NCBI RefSeq assembly: GCF_000247815.1
Contig: NC_021692.1
Span: forward strand, 3,370,475 to 3,434,474
Reading direction: 5' to 3'
From: Ficedula albicollis
Lineage: Eukaryota; Chordata; Aves; Passeriformes; Muscicapidae
Length of the DNA: 64,000 nucleotides
Each line of letters starts with the position of its first letter. Within the stretch, counting starts at the first letter, position 1. Of the stretch, positions 36,277 through 51,470 are shown piece after piece. Below the pieces are notes generated by a model. That model was not told the DNA's origin. It was given only the letters and a program-made list of their open reading frames with translations, and made no database searches. A program made the position numbers and the translations under genes.

Positions 36277-37145
36277 AGTCTTAGCAACAAAGATCACTTC
36301 ATATCCAGCTTTTTATTTCACTTTCCATTTGAGCATGCCTAATGCACTGCTCTGCAGCCACTACCTCAGTGCAGTCCCTTCCAAGCTCTGAGTCAGTGTC
36401 TTGCAAGGGCTCAGTCTCTCCAGAGGCCCCAGGCCAGAGGCTGCTGTGCCAAGTGCCTTCAGCCTGAGCTGGGGAGGGGCTCAGCAGCACCCTCACCTTT
36501 GGCCAGCTGCTCGCTCTGTTCCACCCTTCCTGACTCAGCCTCAAGGAACAGCCAAGGGAACAATGTCCTTTTCTTACTATTTGTCCAAATAGGAGTCTGT
36601 AGGACTAGGCACGAACAGCATCCAGGTTCTTTGAACAGTTTTATTTTCAGAGAAGCCTGCAACTTCATTGCAAGGTGTTTATAAACATTTCTTCAGCCAT
36701 GCCACAGCTAACTGACTGAAAAAGACCAAAAATGCTAAACTAAATATTCAAATAAATTCCTGGGACACTTCAGCGACTGGGTCCTCATTGCTGTGAAACT
36801 CATTGTCTTTAAACACAGCAGCTGTTAGGGAGTTTCTGTCCTTAGCTCCTTATTGGGGAAAACACTTTCTCCCCATATTCAGGAAGAAATTTTAAGAAGG
36901 CTTCATCTGCCATAAAAAAACCTCTTACAGTAATACATATAATTCCTCATGCTAGCATTTTTAGAAGGCAACTTTTCTGAAGTTAAACATTATGTTGGTT
37001 TAAAATATCATGAAAGCAAACAATGCACATGTATTCTGGGTAAATATGGAAAAACAGAATTTGAGCAAGCTGGACAAGGATGCTTCTAAAGCTTTCTCTT
37101 TTCCTGTGCTTAGTACATACTGGATTGTATGACGATTTACAGTGG

Positions 37146-37323
37146 GAGAGGTGGGAGGTCTCTGTTCCAACATCCTCCTCCAGGCAGGATCACCAGCCAT
37201 TGGGTCAGACCAAGCTGCTCAGGGCTTGATTCAGTCTGATCTTGAAACTCTCCATGGGCAGAGACTGCACAGCCCCTCTGAGCTACCTGTTCAGTGCTTC
37301 ACTGTGAGAAAGTTCCCCCCTTG
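37146..37323 (-). mobile_element. Old CR1-like fragment, copy 2
   Basis: This is the same fragment as 31788-31965, carried by the second copy of the large duplicated block. Confidence 0.6.
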
Positions 37324-38197
37324 CACATACCCACAGAAATGTGTTTCTTCAACCACAGAAATTCTTCTTCTGACAATTTCCTCCCTTAGTTTCCTAGCTG
37401 TCATAGAAACATAGTCAGATCCCTCATCTGAGTTCTCATCTGACTCTTACTTGCCCCCTCACTTCTTTTGCTCACCCTCAACTTTTCATTTTCACCACAC
37501 ACCCCACACTTTCCTGCCTTTTGCTTAGAAATGGTTCTGGGATTTCTTGCTCTTGTCCTCCCATCAGTTTCCTCATTAAATCTCAGCAATAAGAATGGCT
37601 GCAGGTGCATGCAAAGAAAGATCCCATGCCTTCTTTTCTGCTTGAATTCCTCAGTGCAAGATGAAGGATGGCCAGAACTTTTCTGCTCTGCAAGTAACTG
37701 CATCTACTGGAGTCTCTCCTTCCTCATTCCAAATCATTCCCCATGGTGCAACAAAAAGTCTCTCATAAGCAGACATGATAAATAGCAACTACCCTGCCTT
37801 CAGCTCCTGCCTGGAGACTACCAGACACAGCAGTGCAGATGAAGCCACAACTTCTACTGTGAGACAATACTGTCATGACTCCTGTGCCATATGCTAACTT
37901 CTACAGAACTTCAGGCAGATGGCAGATATGGTCCAGCTGTGTAAACCATCCCTGAAGGAATTCCAGGTGAATAGTAGCATGAGGAAAATCCTGACAGATT
38001 GCTTCCCCACCCAAGGGAAAAAGGATTTCAACAACAACAAAAAAGATTACAGACTGGGATATCCCAGCTACCTTAAATCTGACTGTAACAGTCAAGTCTT
38101 CTTCAAGTGACTCAGAGTTACTCAGCTATCAGGACAAATTATCAAATCAACCCTTTCACTCTGACACCAAGAAATAATGACACTCGTGACACTTCTT

Positions 38198-38655
38198 CCT
38201 GTTCACCTGCTTGCCAAACAACCTTGTTGATATTTTATATAACTTTTAAGGCATAGAATGTTGTTGGGCATCTCCATTTTGTAGCAGAGGAAGGACTCCC
38301 TTTGTCTGACCAGAGGGACAAAAATAATGAACTGACCATAACCCCATTCCTGTCTCCTTGCACCACTGGGGTGGTGGTAGAGCTGAGAAGGAGGGAGGAG
38401 TGGGAGGAAGGTGGTTTTTAAGGTTTTCTTTTACTTCTCATTATCCTGCTCTTGATTTTGTTAGTAATAAATTCAATTAATATCTCCAATTCACATCTGT
38501 TTTGCCTGGGACAGTACTTGGTGAGTGATGTCTCCTGGTCCTTATCTCAACTCATGAATCCTTCATCATATTTTCTCTCCCCTGTCCAGGTGTGGAGGGC
38601 AGTGGTAGAGAGGCTTTGGTGGGCGCCTGGCATCCAGCCAGGATCAACCCCCTAC
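38198..38655 (+). mobile_element. ERVL-like LTR, copy 2 (approximate limits)
   Basis: This is the same LTR as at 32840-33297, duplicated as part of the large block. Its poly(A) signal lies at 38466-38471. It is not an independent insertion. Confidence 0.6.
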
Positions 38656-38760
38656 TCCCACGTATGACAAAGCAATTCCTTAGCAAAAACACAGGTAGGG
38701 AAGGTACTATCTGTGGGACAATTGCCAGTACTTTTCTTCTTGAGCACACTACAGTACGGT

Positions 38761-38877
38761 TGCCTAGTCAAAAACCTGTTTATCTCTCCCTGACAATGCC
38801 TAATATTCCACTGTAAGTGCCTAGTCAAAAACCTGTTTATCTCTCCCTGGCAATGCGTTCTAATATTCCACTGTAAA
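38761..38877. repeat. 57/60-bp tandem duplication private to copy 2
   Basis: The unit at 38761-38817 is followed by a second at 38818-38877 that differs by a substitution (TGACAATG versus TGGCAATG) and by a 3-base insertion. Copy 1 has one unit only (about 33620-33677). Confidence 0.92.
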
Positions 38878-40428
38878 TTTTTTGTTTTCTATAACACATA
38901 ACACATTACTCAATTCCACCTTCGTTCTGCTTCCAGCAGAAGCCACTAGTAAACATGAAAGTAAAACATGTTAGAAATGGGATAGAGGAGCCTTCAATTT
39001 CTCTCTGTTATCTCTTAGGGATTCAGCAGCTGGCTCCAGTAACCTGCCAGAGATGATAAGCGGATGGTTGGCTTCCTTCTCCAAGTTCTCTTCCTCATCC
39101 TCCTTTCTTGGACACAAAGACATGCTGGACCAGCCCCTCAGCCACCATGAGCTCACCCTGCCCTGAAGGGGCACCTTTGCTGGTGACTCCACTGAAACAC
39201 GCACTGCTTAAAGCCACGTGTTCCTCAGACTGGGCTTATTTTCAACTAGTCCATAACCAACTCATTCTACAAACTGAATCAAGAACCTCCATGCCTTAAA
39301 TCATACAGCACACTCTCCACTAACTCCTGGAAAAATACCCAGAAAGAAAACTAAAAAGCCTGAAAACATCAGACTTGCTCACTGCTGAAATCTGCTGCTT
39401 ATGTTCCTGCTTAGCACTCAAGTGGGGCTGCTGCCCCAGTCCAGCAGAAGGAAAGCATCCTAACCCACTGTACTTAGAGTAATTAGATGGCTGTTCCCAC
39501 TAACACAAGCATACACTTCTATACTTGAAGGAGTTGAACTAAAAAAATAAACAAATTAATTTCCTTCCAACCAATAACACAGTGATCACAAATAAGCAAT
39601 GGCCATTGCCATTTCTCAGAGAAATTTCTGCAAGACCAAAATTTTGTAAGTACATCAAAACCATCAATGTACATTAACTTGAAAAATGTAATATTTTAAA
39701 GTCAATACATCGACTACATGGACTACTCTACAGTGCAGGGAAGGTAACTCCTATGCCCTACGATTGTTTTAGGAAGCAGAAGAGTTTCAGTGCAGGTAAC
39801 ACAAAATAATCTATGGAAAACCAGTGGGAGCCAGGCCTATGCAATGCTGAGCCAAGAACTGGCAGTTCAGTGAGTCAGCCCAACAGCACTCCACAACCAG
39901 GGGCTCAAACTGGGGCAGCTGCCAAAATCAGACAATGAAAAGTAGAAGGACACAGTGGCTCTGATCTCTGCACAAGGACAATGCAGAGAGAAAGGTAACT
40001 ACAATTACAAAGGGAACAGGAGTTTGTGAGGGGAGACCAGTGGGGCTGAGATTTCCACCAAGAGCACAGAAAGGGTACAGGAGATTGGAGGGATTACAAC
40101 ACAGGTTAACAAAATTAATAAAGGCAATAAACAAGTGGAATATGCAGCTCCCACCATGTGTAATTTGCCAAAGCCTATAACTGTAGGAGCAGGGATTCCT
40201 GCAGAAGCTATCAGCAAACTGAGTTAGAACAGATAAAACACTTTTTTGCATTATGAGCAAGAAACTCAGATCCTGCTACCAGCAGCAGCTGTGGAGGTGG
40301 CTGCATTCAGCAGGTTCAAAATGGGACCAAAGGCATGGAAAAACTGATCTGTATCCAGCAAATACAGGACCAGGCAGGGATAGCCATGGCCCCTGGGAGA
40401 ATGCAGGAGGACTGGACACAAAAGCATC

Positions 40429-40539
40429 CAGGCTTGTAAGCTTTCCCCAAAGTAGCCTTTGCTATTGCTCCCACGGGAGTTCAATTACTGGCCTAGATGG
40501 ACTGTGGGTCTGACCCATTAGGGCATTTCTCATGTTACA
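40429..40539 (+). mobile_element. CR1-like 3' end, copy 2
   Basis: This is the same fragment as 35230-35340 within the second copy of the large block. Confidence 0.45.
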
Positions 40540-43029
40540 TTTATTCCCCCACACAAATCTCTTGGCTTTTATTGGATCCAAAGACAAGCAGAAGACTGAA
40601 ATTCAGAACTTCAATTAGTGCACTGTTTCAGTATTCACACACACACAAGATCCTGAATGGATGTTACTTTCGTTGCACATATTTCTGGATTATCTTTTTT
40701 TTTCCATTGAAATGTGGGCTGTCTTTTGGGAGTCAGCCAGCTGCCTTCAAGAGACAATGCTGCTGAACTGCTGTCAGCTGCTGCACTGGAACACAATACC
40801 ATCTGACAGACAAGAAAAACAATTCTTAACGTACTTACCATGAATGTGCCAGAGGTTAGTACCAGTGTTGTGTGTATTAGACAAGAAACTGCTCTCTTAT
40901 ACAGCAATCAGCTTGGGAGAAGCTAAAAATAACACAATTGCAGAGTACTGTGCAGCCATCCTCCTGCATGTGAGCATTTTTATATGTGAAGCTTATTTTC
41001 AAAGTTATAAAAAGAGTATTTAAGAGAAATCAACCCATCAGCAAAAAATCTGTCCTCTGCATAATGCCCAAAATTCTCCATTGATACACAGACAGCACCT
41101 TTCCCTGCTAGAGAATGGAAATAATAAAGTAATTTGGAGAATAAGCTAGAAACCATTTAATAGCAAAAAAATCATGGAGGCTTTACTTTGAAACTATTGC
41201 TTCCCACAAGACCAGAAAACTTGGGAGATCACACCAGAATTAGAAAGTGCCTGCGTGACAAGTCTGAAATTGAGCCACATACCTTTCCTTCCTCAAAAGA
41301 CTATTTTGATAGCAGACTTAGTTCAGCTTATTTACAGGTTTGCAGGTCACTTTTTAACTTGTCAAAACATATGCCAGGCATGTGTGCAGCAGCCAGATAA
41401 CTTATAATTTAAGTAATTTCTGAAAACAACATGCAGAAACAAACATTTAATGCAGATGATTATCAGTTATACTTTGATTTTGGCTTCATACTACTATCTT
41501 TGCATCACTATATTTAATTACACTCCACATTTCCTTCATGAGTCATCGTTGCATAACAAACCTGATAGCCACTTTATGGGTGTGTTGCAGGTTTGCACAA
41601 TTAACTGAGTCTATTGGACTGGAAATGACGATTTGTATTAACTGAAAAGATCATGTGGCTGCAGAGTTTGTGGGTGTTGGTTTATTAGAATGGAAAGTGC
41701 CAATTAGAGAAGGAGAAAACAAAGACAAACTAATGATGTTTTAAAGAGAAGTACCTATGACTTCCTGGAAATGCTAAAGTTTATCTGGGATAGGATTCCC
41801 AGGAGCTAAATTACAAAGAAAATTATTCTTCCTCTGTTCATAAGCACATAGGAATGGCAAAGGAGGAAGCACAGGCAATGGAGGGAGAAAAAAACCACAG
41901 AAAATCCCAGGAGCAGGACAAGAGTTTCCATGCCAAGGCCACCACCACTGTCACCACCACCTCGTAGCCCCTGCCCAGCAAAGGCTGCTCAAGTTGGTCA
42001 CACAAGATGTAGTAGGGACTCGCTGGGAACCATCTGCTCTGCCCTGAACCCATAAAGACACTCCCCAGATCCCAGGAGGAAGAGAAGAGGTTTCCATCAA
42101 CAGATACCAGCTCCCAAAACTGCAGTGACCCCACAGAAGGTGGAAGAGAGTGCAGGCTCAAGACAACAGCAATTTCTAGACTTGTGGGTGTAGGGCTTTG
42201 GCCATGCAGGTGCAGCCTCACCACCCAGACCCTGCACCACTTCTCTCCCTGCAGAGTTATTTCCAGCCATGCATCAGGAATATTTTTCTCCTCTCCATAC
42301 AGTAAATGCAGTCCAGTCATACTTTACTCTTCATAACTACTTTCAACATCTCCATCTCATTATCACAAATCATTACTAAAAATATAAACACCAGATGCCT
42401 CCAAACTGACTAAAGGTTATTTATTCAACTAAGATATTCAAATTTTGATTAACAATTGAAAGGTGACATTTACGTCAGAATAAACACCATATAATTTAAG
42501 TAGTTAAAGATGTGCTAAAAACTCAAGTTATTTAGTTGCTCAAAATTCCCATTAATTATTCTGCAATGTACTTAAACCCAAGAAATTTCATAAATTAATC
42601 CTCATAAATTTCTTAAATTTCAACACAGAAGTGAGTTCAGTTCAGTATTTGAAAAAAACTCACCCACAATTGATATAGTTCAATGTGGTAATTAAAGGAG
42701 GAAAAAGTATTTTTAGGTGGAATCTTTGGGAGGGGCTGAGGGGAGGAGTGGAGAAACATACAGAATCAGATTGTTCCCTTAATTTGCAATTTTATAATCT
42801 AGAGACATTTTAAATACTTCTAAAAAAATATTTAAAATAGCTATTAGCTATTTAATTCATCAGCTATTTGATTCTAAGAGGCAAATTCAGATATGTTGAT
42901 TAAACTATTTCGCCAGCAAAATCATTAGGTTCTGTAGAGATTCACTTCTCAGAAAACTAGTGTTTTATTAGTAGGGACAAATCCACTCATGTGAGTAGAG
43001 CACTAGGCTCTGGAATTAAAGATGTCATT

Positions 43030-43109
43030 CATAAATAGACATTAAAACACATGTCAGATTTTGACATGCCCATAAATAGACATTAAGACACGTCAGATTT
43101 TGACATGCC
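43030..43109. repeat. About 40-bp tandem duplication
   Basis: CATAAATAGACATTAAAACA and what follows, to GACATGC, is repeated once. The second copy has a substitution and a 2-base deletion (ACACATGTC versus ACACGTC). Confidence 0.9.
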
Positions 43110-43689
43110 AAAGAAACCCCAGAAGCAAGTTCACCAGCACTGTCTCAATCTGTTGGGGGTGTCTGTGGTACAGGATGAGTAGTGCAAATACAAACACACA
43201 TCTCAAAATACAAATGCAGACAGTTGTGTCCCCTTCCACATGCTCCACATAGGCAGAATCTTAAATATGAATAAAATTAACTTAATACCACTTAGGAATC
43301 AAGTTACCAAACTATTAATTTCTACAATGATACACTTAGAACTCTTTCCAAATACTGCTTCTGTATATACAGCTTTTCCACTGAAATTACTGGTTTAGAA
43401 TGAGAACCAGATGAGCTCTACTGCCACTGTCCTTCCTGTATGCTCTTACATACCTGGCTCACCAAAGCCACTCATTACTCCACCTTCAAATCTTGTAAAA
43501 TCTGTGGAATCTCCTTACCCTGCTTTAGAGGTCTCAAAAGTACCCATGTGATGCACAAGGCATCTCAAGCTTCTCTGGGTGATGTTTTTATTTAACAGCT
43601 TGCTATACTTCCAGAAGGCTGTCACTTTTGCTTGCTCTTTCTTCTGTAGCGATCACAAGGATGGATATTGATATTTTTTGGGGAATGCA

Positions 43690-44125
43690 TTCAGTGCAGG
43701 TAGCTCAGGGTGCAGCTACAGTTCAGGTAGAGCTCTGGGTGGCTAGAGCACCAAGCAAGAGGCCATGAACTGCTGACCCTTAGCACAGCAAGGGCCTGGC
43801 GACTGTGGCCCAGCCAGGGGAGAGACACTCAGAGACAGCAGCATAACCCCTTGACTTTTGCATGCTTAGACTGCCATGATATAAAAGCCCCTTTGTTTGG
43901 GGTCCCTTCTCAGAGGCACCATCTCAAGCTGTTATTTTGTTATTCAGTTATTTTGCCAAGATTAAATTATTTCATGGATCAGGATGTCTGAGACTCTGTG
44001 AGGGGAAATGACTGTGGAAATGTGGGGGTGTAGCTGCAAAGGGGCCTCAGTCCCTGCTCAGGTGGTTCAAGTGTGACTGCCAGAGTGGCTCCTGCATGGT
44101 CAGACGGAGATTTCCTTAACATACC
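43690..44125 (+). mobile_element. Possible solo LTR
   Basis: GATATAAAAGCCCCTTTG near 43879 looks like an LTR promoter, followed by GGGGTCCCTTCTCAGAGGCA, typical of an R-region start, and then an AT-rich zone with ATTAAA near 43962. The composition is richer in GC than its surroundings. I cannot fix the ends and see no flanking retroviral genes. Confidence 0.4.
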
Positions 44126-44861
44126 CTATAAATAAACTATTTTATCAAAAGAATGGGCTATGGCATTTTATCTTTAATAGCTAAAAATGACAGAAAAAGG
44201 CACAGAGAAACGAAGAGCTGACTCCTACCATTGCTTCCAGTCCCAGTGAAATTTACTGTCTAATTACGACTCGAAAAGACTGATGACTTCTAGGCTTGCC
44301 AATAGAAAAACACAACAATGATGCCAGCAATATTTTTCAAGAGTTCCTGTTTGGTCCTGAAAACAAGGCTCTAGTTGTTTTGAAGAAGAGACACCTCTAC
44401 CTGCAAAATACTGTGTGAATGCATCCAATAGTTGTCAGGCCACTTAGCTTTGCCACAAAGACAACAGTCTATCTATGTACTGAGTGCAGTGAGATGACCA
44501 TGCCAAAAAAAGCACACTGAAAAAGGAATAGTGTACCAGACAAAGGTAACAGAATACAACATGTTTTTGTGAAGGCTGAAAATTAACTTCAGTGGTGCTG
44601 CAGACCCTAACACCGCACATAGGTGGATTCCAGGAACTTCCCCCAAACTGTCATTACGCACAACACTACAGTTGTGTGAAAGACAACATTTCATTATGCC
44701 TTAAGGGGCATAAAAACACAACTGAGCCTGTCAGCTGTCAACAAGTCCTCTGGCTCTGCAAAGAAGGAGATGGGATGCACCAGAGTAGTTAAACTGGGAT
44801 TTGAGTCAGCTCCTCTGTCGATGTGCCCAGCATCCTGTTCCAGTGGGACATCTCTCGACAC

Positions 44862-44898
44862 TGCCCTAAAAGCACACAATGCCCTAAAAGCACACAAT
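44862..44898. repeat. 18-bp direct repeat, two copies
   Basis: The unit CCCTAAAAGCACACAATG occurs twice in tandem; the second copy ends differently. It is a minor local duplication. Confidence 0.8.
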
Positions 44899-47418
44899 CT
44901 TCATGGATTAAGTGAGCTCCGGGTATTTCACCAGACTAAAGCTCGGCTTCCTGATGACCAGTTTACATGCCCGAGAGCAAGAATGAACTCAGTTTGGGAG
45001 GACTGTGTAACAATGTCTCTACAGCAGGAGGAAGGAGGTAACACTTCTGTGAGTTGTTCAAATATTACAGAATGATGGTAAAAAACAGATGTGGCTGTGG
45101 CCATTTCTGGGAAACACAAGTGTGAACAACCAGCTATTTTTAATTTATCGAGTTCCATTCCAGTCTAAGCTGCTACAGACTCTGTGTCAATATTTGTGTC
45201 CTTTTTTGATCTCTTCCCTCACTCAGCTTATGCTTATGTGCTGAAAAAGTCTGAGCACATGATTACCCCATTCAGGCAACGTGCCTTTGAAATGGCTTTT
45301 TAATCTAGACTCTCCACTCCCTGACAGACTGAATTTTGCAGTATGTCTGTATTCGCTGTCTAGACACTTGAATATGCTAACCTCTAATTTAGCCCTCCTT
45401 TACTGACCCATGAGTTTCCTCCCTTCTGTGGGTCTTCTGGCTAAACTGGAAATGCAAGACACTCATTCTGCCCTACACCTGGCTGGTGCAACTGCATTCA
45501 TACAAATCTGACCAGTGAAGTATGTACATGTTCCTCATTCACAGCAACAAGGAATCCTTACACTTAAAAAGTTTTGTAGTGCTCTCCTAACCCTGTTCCC
45601 TTCTTTGTGGTCTCTGGACTTAAAGAACAGCACAGTCCTTTCCTGAAAGGATTTGGGATACAACTGCAGAGACAAGGGCCTGAGCTGAATCTTGTAAGCA
45701 GAAATAAGTCATTGTATATCCAGTTATAGACAGAAAATAATGGAAAAGTCTGACTGAAATATAAAAGGGAATGAAAAACACACATGCATTCCAACAGCAG
45801 CTGGACTGCCCTAAATCCCAAGGTCACCTAATCCAATATTGCCCTAGCATGGGTTAAAAAAAAGGAAACAATTGTTTAGGGCAGTGGGCAACTTCCTTTC
45901 TCAGTTCCTAGCAGTCTGATACAAGGCACTTTCCCTAGAGCCGTAATGGATTTTTCTTTCATCAGGCCTTCTGTGACTAGTTTTTGAAGCAAGTAAAACT
46001 TCTGGTATTTGCAGCATTCAGACAGAGATGTAATCAAGGTACACAGACAAGAACTCACAAAAGCCATGCTGTATTTCCACTTTTAGATAGTACGTTTGCA
46101 TCACAAACCACTTCCACATGCCTGAAGCATAAAAGATTTGCTATCTGTGTCAGCTTCAACAGATGGCTTAAGAGGCAAATTAGCATTATCCAATTGCTTT
46201 AAAGTCTTGTATAGGGACAATTCAAACAAAGACTGAGTAATGGTCCCCGTTCAAAGCTGAATTTCAGCATCAGGTCTGTACAGTTGCACTGTATGTTACC
46301 CTTGTTATGCAAGAGCCTGTGCTGCTGATCTGTGAATACCTTAAACTCTTTGTCTCTGCCCCTTCCCCACATTCCTCTATCCCACAGGACACCACACAGC
46401 ATGCCCTGTACAGTAAGAATAGAAGTATAAAGGTTAACTGCTTGTAATTTGGGAGATATTTTTCCACTCATGTACCAGCACATCAGTTTACAGCCACTGA
46501 CTGCACAGCCTCTGACTTCTTGTCAGTTCAGTGAGACTACAGCAATTCTAATGTGTCCCCATATATATTGTTTTTTCCCCCTGGAATAAACATGCTTAAG
46601 TTGCTTTCCCTCAGTTTAGGGTGGTACATGTTCAAAACTTAGGTAACTAAGAATTTTATTATCTACATAGGTTGTTTATGTTTTCATGTCAGAGAGTACC
46701 ACCAGAGTCCTCAACCTCCACGTTCATATGTAGATCCACTCTGCCAGATTACCACAAAACAGAAGGTAAGTACCTGAATAAGATAAAATATGACTACATA
46801 AGGACTGCATAGTTTAACTCCTACTGCACACACCCTGATTCTGCTCCAGGCAAAGGCTGTGATTTTTAAGAAAGAGGAAAGAGTCACATGATAATTCATT
46901 TCTTTTGGAAGTCAGCATCCAAGGCCAATGTCTTGGATTTTAATCTGTTGAATAATGACAGAATTCAGGACTTCTCATGACAGAAAGACTGATTCATAAA
47001 CCACCTTCTGCACTGCATTTTGCTAGGTTTGCTTGTCCCAGGTAGTGTCTTAAAGGGTTCATAAAGGCAACGTTTGAAATACCTTGTGACACATGATCCT
47101 GGCTCTGCAGAAGGACCTCTGGAGGTACAACAGTAATATATCCATACCACCCTCACTCACATAACTAGTCATGCAAAAAACTAACACCACAGCATCCAAC
47201 TTCACTTTGTTTACCTCTCTTCAGGAAAGCTTTTCCTCTCTGATGACTGACCACAATTACCTTTTCTAGTCATTAACAAGGCCAAAGAGAAAAGTGTCTA
47301 AGCTACTCATTCCCTTTCAGGCAACCAGACAGGAGGCATGCTTACCAGAGAGCATGGAAAAAAACCCCCAAGCTTCTTGCTGAAGAGCATCTACCACAAA
47401 TAAGTACGATTAAGCAAT

Positions 47419-47593
47419 AGTACAGCAGCAGCTACTGTAAAACAAAGCTGCTGTTTATAGAAGGTGGCTTTAAAAAAAAAAATCACAACAATCTAAAGAG
47501 TGACTGAGTACAGCAGCAGCTACTGTAAAACAAAGCTGTTGTTTATAGAAGGTGGCTTTAAAAAAAAAATCACAACAATCTAAAGAATGACTA
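47419..47593. repeat. 88-bp tandem duplication
   Basis: The unit starting AGTACAGCAGCAGC at 47419 is repeated at 47507. The copies differ at a few positions (CTGCTG/CTGTTG), and the internal A-run length differs by one. Confidence 0.92.
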
Positions 47594-49729
47594 TACAAAA
47601 GCTTTATCTAACATTCTATATTAAAATACATATCTATTATTTTCCACTAAGTCTTTCAGTATTAAGCTTTTTGTAATTTTCTAGCTTCCTAAAAAGATTT
47701 TGCCTTTTGCTTCTCCAGCAGCTGCTTTACATGTATGCCTTTCTCCTCTCAAAACAAACAGAAGGAGCAACAGAAAATTTTAAGTGTTGAAAACATGAAA
47801 TTTTCACAGAATTCAGATATTTCATTTATTAAATACAGAAAAGTCTGCTATCCATCTCCAAACCTGCTACAGGAGAGGTTTAAGGTCTCTCATAATACTA
47901 ACTGAGCTGTTGTTTTTAGCAGACTTGTTATTAGTATTGATGACCCATGGTGTTGAAGACTACTTAGGAGTTAGTCTTCAGGGCACTTAGCAAATTAAAA
48001 AACATGGTTTACACGTGCCTACAGAACTATGAGGTGGTTGCAAAGGGAGAGAAATGGGAATATAACTGTTGGCGCAGAATTCAATTTCCTCTGTCCCCCA
48101 GTCAGCACAGAAACTATTGCAAGTGACACCAATACTAAATGCTTTTATTCAGTAGAACAATCAGAAATGTAAGGCATGGAGGTTTAGTGAATAAAGGCCA
48201 TATGTAAACTTATTTAACAGTAAGAAACAAAAAATTCCATACAATTACATGCACATGAACTAACTCCAAAATTATCTAATAAAATAAAACAAGGCCGGTT
48301 GATAGACGTACAGAGGCCATAGGGTAACACCTGTAAGGAAAACCAGAAAGACCTTTTCCTGGATCAAGGACTCTCTGGTATAAACAAGTAAAGAAGCCAA
48401 GCATCTATTCTTCTTCATGTTCTACTACAGAGGCACTACAGGAGCTTGTCCTACTGAAGTCATGTCAACACTCCATGAAAATCTGTGAAAAATATTTAAA
48501 AGATAACTTTGTCCTTTGTATCTATTCATTACAACATTTAGGGCTGCTTGCATATCAGTCAGTAAGTACACCAACACAGCAGAATTTAAAAAATAAAAAG
48601 AGGAAGAAAAAAAAAATAAAAGGAGGAAAAAAAAAGATTACTTTCTCCTCATGCAACCAGGACAATTTAAACTTGAGATAACTCATGTTGCAGGGCCAGC
48701 TTATCCTCAGAAATAATTAGTCACGGTCTTCAAGTCCAGAACAATAGAAGTACAGCAAATACTTGGAAGCAGTCTTTGAGCACGTTGAGTTCAGCACAAG
48801 CCACTGCCACCAGAACACAAACATCCTGCAGCCTCTCACACCAGTTCATCAAAATCACAACCCCATGCTCTGCTCCCCTCCTTCCTTTTGATGGTTTCTA
48901 CTTTCCCTTATATTCTTTTCCCTTTCTCTGGCCTGCATAATATCCAGTCAACTTTAAAGGACCTCTTCAGCATTTTTCAAACTGGAAATCTCTCCTAGGT
49001 TATAGCCCTGCCCTTTTTTTTTCCACATCACCTGTATTTTTACAGCAGTACAACAGTTCTTATGATAAAAATACATAGTAGGAGATCTTATTGTCCCTAA
49101 GAACAAGGGTGGATGGGAGGGGGGGCTTTCACCAGAGGTCAAAAGAAATCTCGAAGAGAAAGGAGAATCCAACTGCAGACATGCATCACATCATGCACTG
49201 AAATAAAGATATTTTCTTTCTTAAAATATCAGTGACTATTGCAGTTTATAGATAGAAGACACATTTTGTTAGCCCTATTGTTAGCACCTCTCAATGTTGG
49301 GAGTTTCAGGAGTCCCACAATGGTATTTCTTTCTCCAAGACGTTACTGCAGTGTACAGCAAAACTGATCAAAAGCCTGATTCTTATTGTTTATGCTGTAA
49401 TAAACAGCACCAGTTGTCAATGCTCTCAAATCTTTAAACAGCAGCTTTCACCACAAACCCTCCTTTTCTGACCACTGTGATTTATTTACCACCACAAATC
49501 TATGTCCAGATACAAAATACTGCCAAATCTGTGGCAGCCCACCCATATTTTCTCAAGATGCCAAACAAATCATTACACAAGAAGATGGATTTATTTCAAC
49601 ACAAACATGCCTGTTTAAAGAAAACTGACATTCACACCACCAACTCCTACAATAGTGAAAGGTTTGGTGTTTTCTCTCCTTTTGGTAATACTGAAGGACA
49701 GGGATTCCCCTTTACTGCAAAATACTCGG

Positions 49730-50142
49730 TCATCACACGCGTGGGCAAAGCCTGGCCCCACCTCACCGCCCGGAAGAAAAGAAAACCGTGAGGCAGCACG
49801 GGCAGAAACACGGGGAGCCAGGGCCGCTCGGAGCAGGGCCGGGAGAGCGAGCGCTCCCTGCTGAGGAGGCGGCGGGGAGCGCGGGGAACGAGGAGGAAGA
49901 ATCCTCGCAGAGATGGGCAGCGAGGTGCCCTGACAGCGGGGACAGAACGAGTGACTGCCGCCCCAGGAAAGGGGAACGCGGGGACAGAAGCCGGGGGGGC
50001 AGCAGGCGGTTGCGCTGAGGGATTAGCGCACCGGCCAGGGAACGCCAAGCAGAGGGTCAGGGCGGCACGCCGAGCGCTGGAGAGCCTAGCGGCACCGCTT
50101 CAGCATCCCCTGGGCGAGCCCGCCGCTGCGAGCAGCCGAGCG
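49730..50142 (+). promoter_or_regulatory. ERRFI1: CpG island, probable ERRFI1 promoter, left part
   Basis: Base composition changes sharply from AT-rich to GC-rich with many CpG dinucleotides (for example around 49800-49880 and 50060-50142). This is the only strong CpG island upstream of ERRFI1. Its distance of about 7 kb from the coding start fits a long first intron after a noncoding first exon, as known for this gene in mammals. No TATA box is visible. The island runs into a poly-C run, so the core promoter cannot be read. Confidence 0.7.

Positions 50143-51461
<1,319 letters not shown>

Positions 51462-51470
<9 letters not shown>

Larger units (their letters stand above)
36279..40798. repeat. 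Large duplicated block, copy 2 (4,520 bp)
   Basis: This is the second direct copy of 30921-35599, starting at TCTTAGCAAC and ending at ACACAATA, after which sequence unique to this side continues. Visible substitutions against copy 1 include those near 36955, 38365, 38542, 38922, 39202 and 39637. It carries its own 57/60-bp tandem duplication and lacks the 219-bp one. Confidence 0.95.
40799..49729. other. Intergenic upstream of ERRFI1, no gene seen
   Basis: Mostly AT-rich DNA with a possible solo LTR near 43.7-44.1 kb and small tandem duplications. A GC-richer stretch at about 41,860-42,320 carries a 160-codon minus-strand frame that matches nothing I know. Enhancers for ERRFI1 are plausible here but not visible. 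Confidence 0.55.

Noticed and set aside
49647..50048. 133-codon minus-strand frame in the CpG island
   Set aside because: GC-rich sequence lacks stop codons by composition. A divergent noncoding transcript is possible but cannot be shown.
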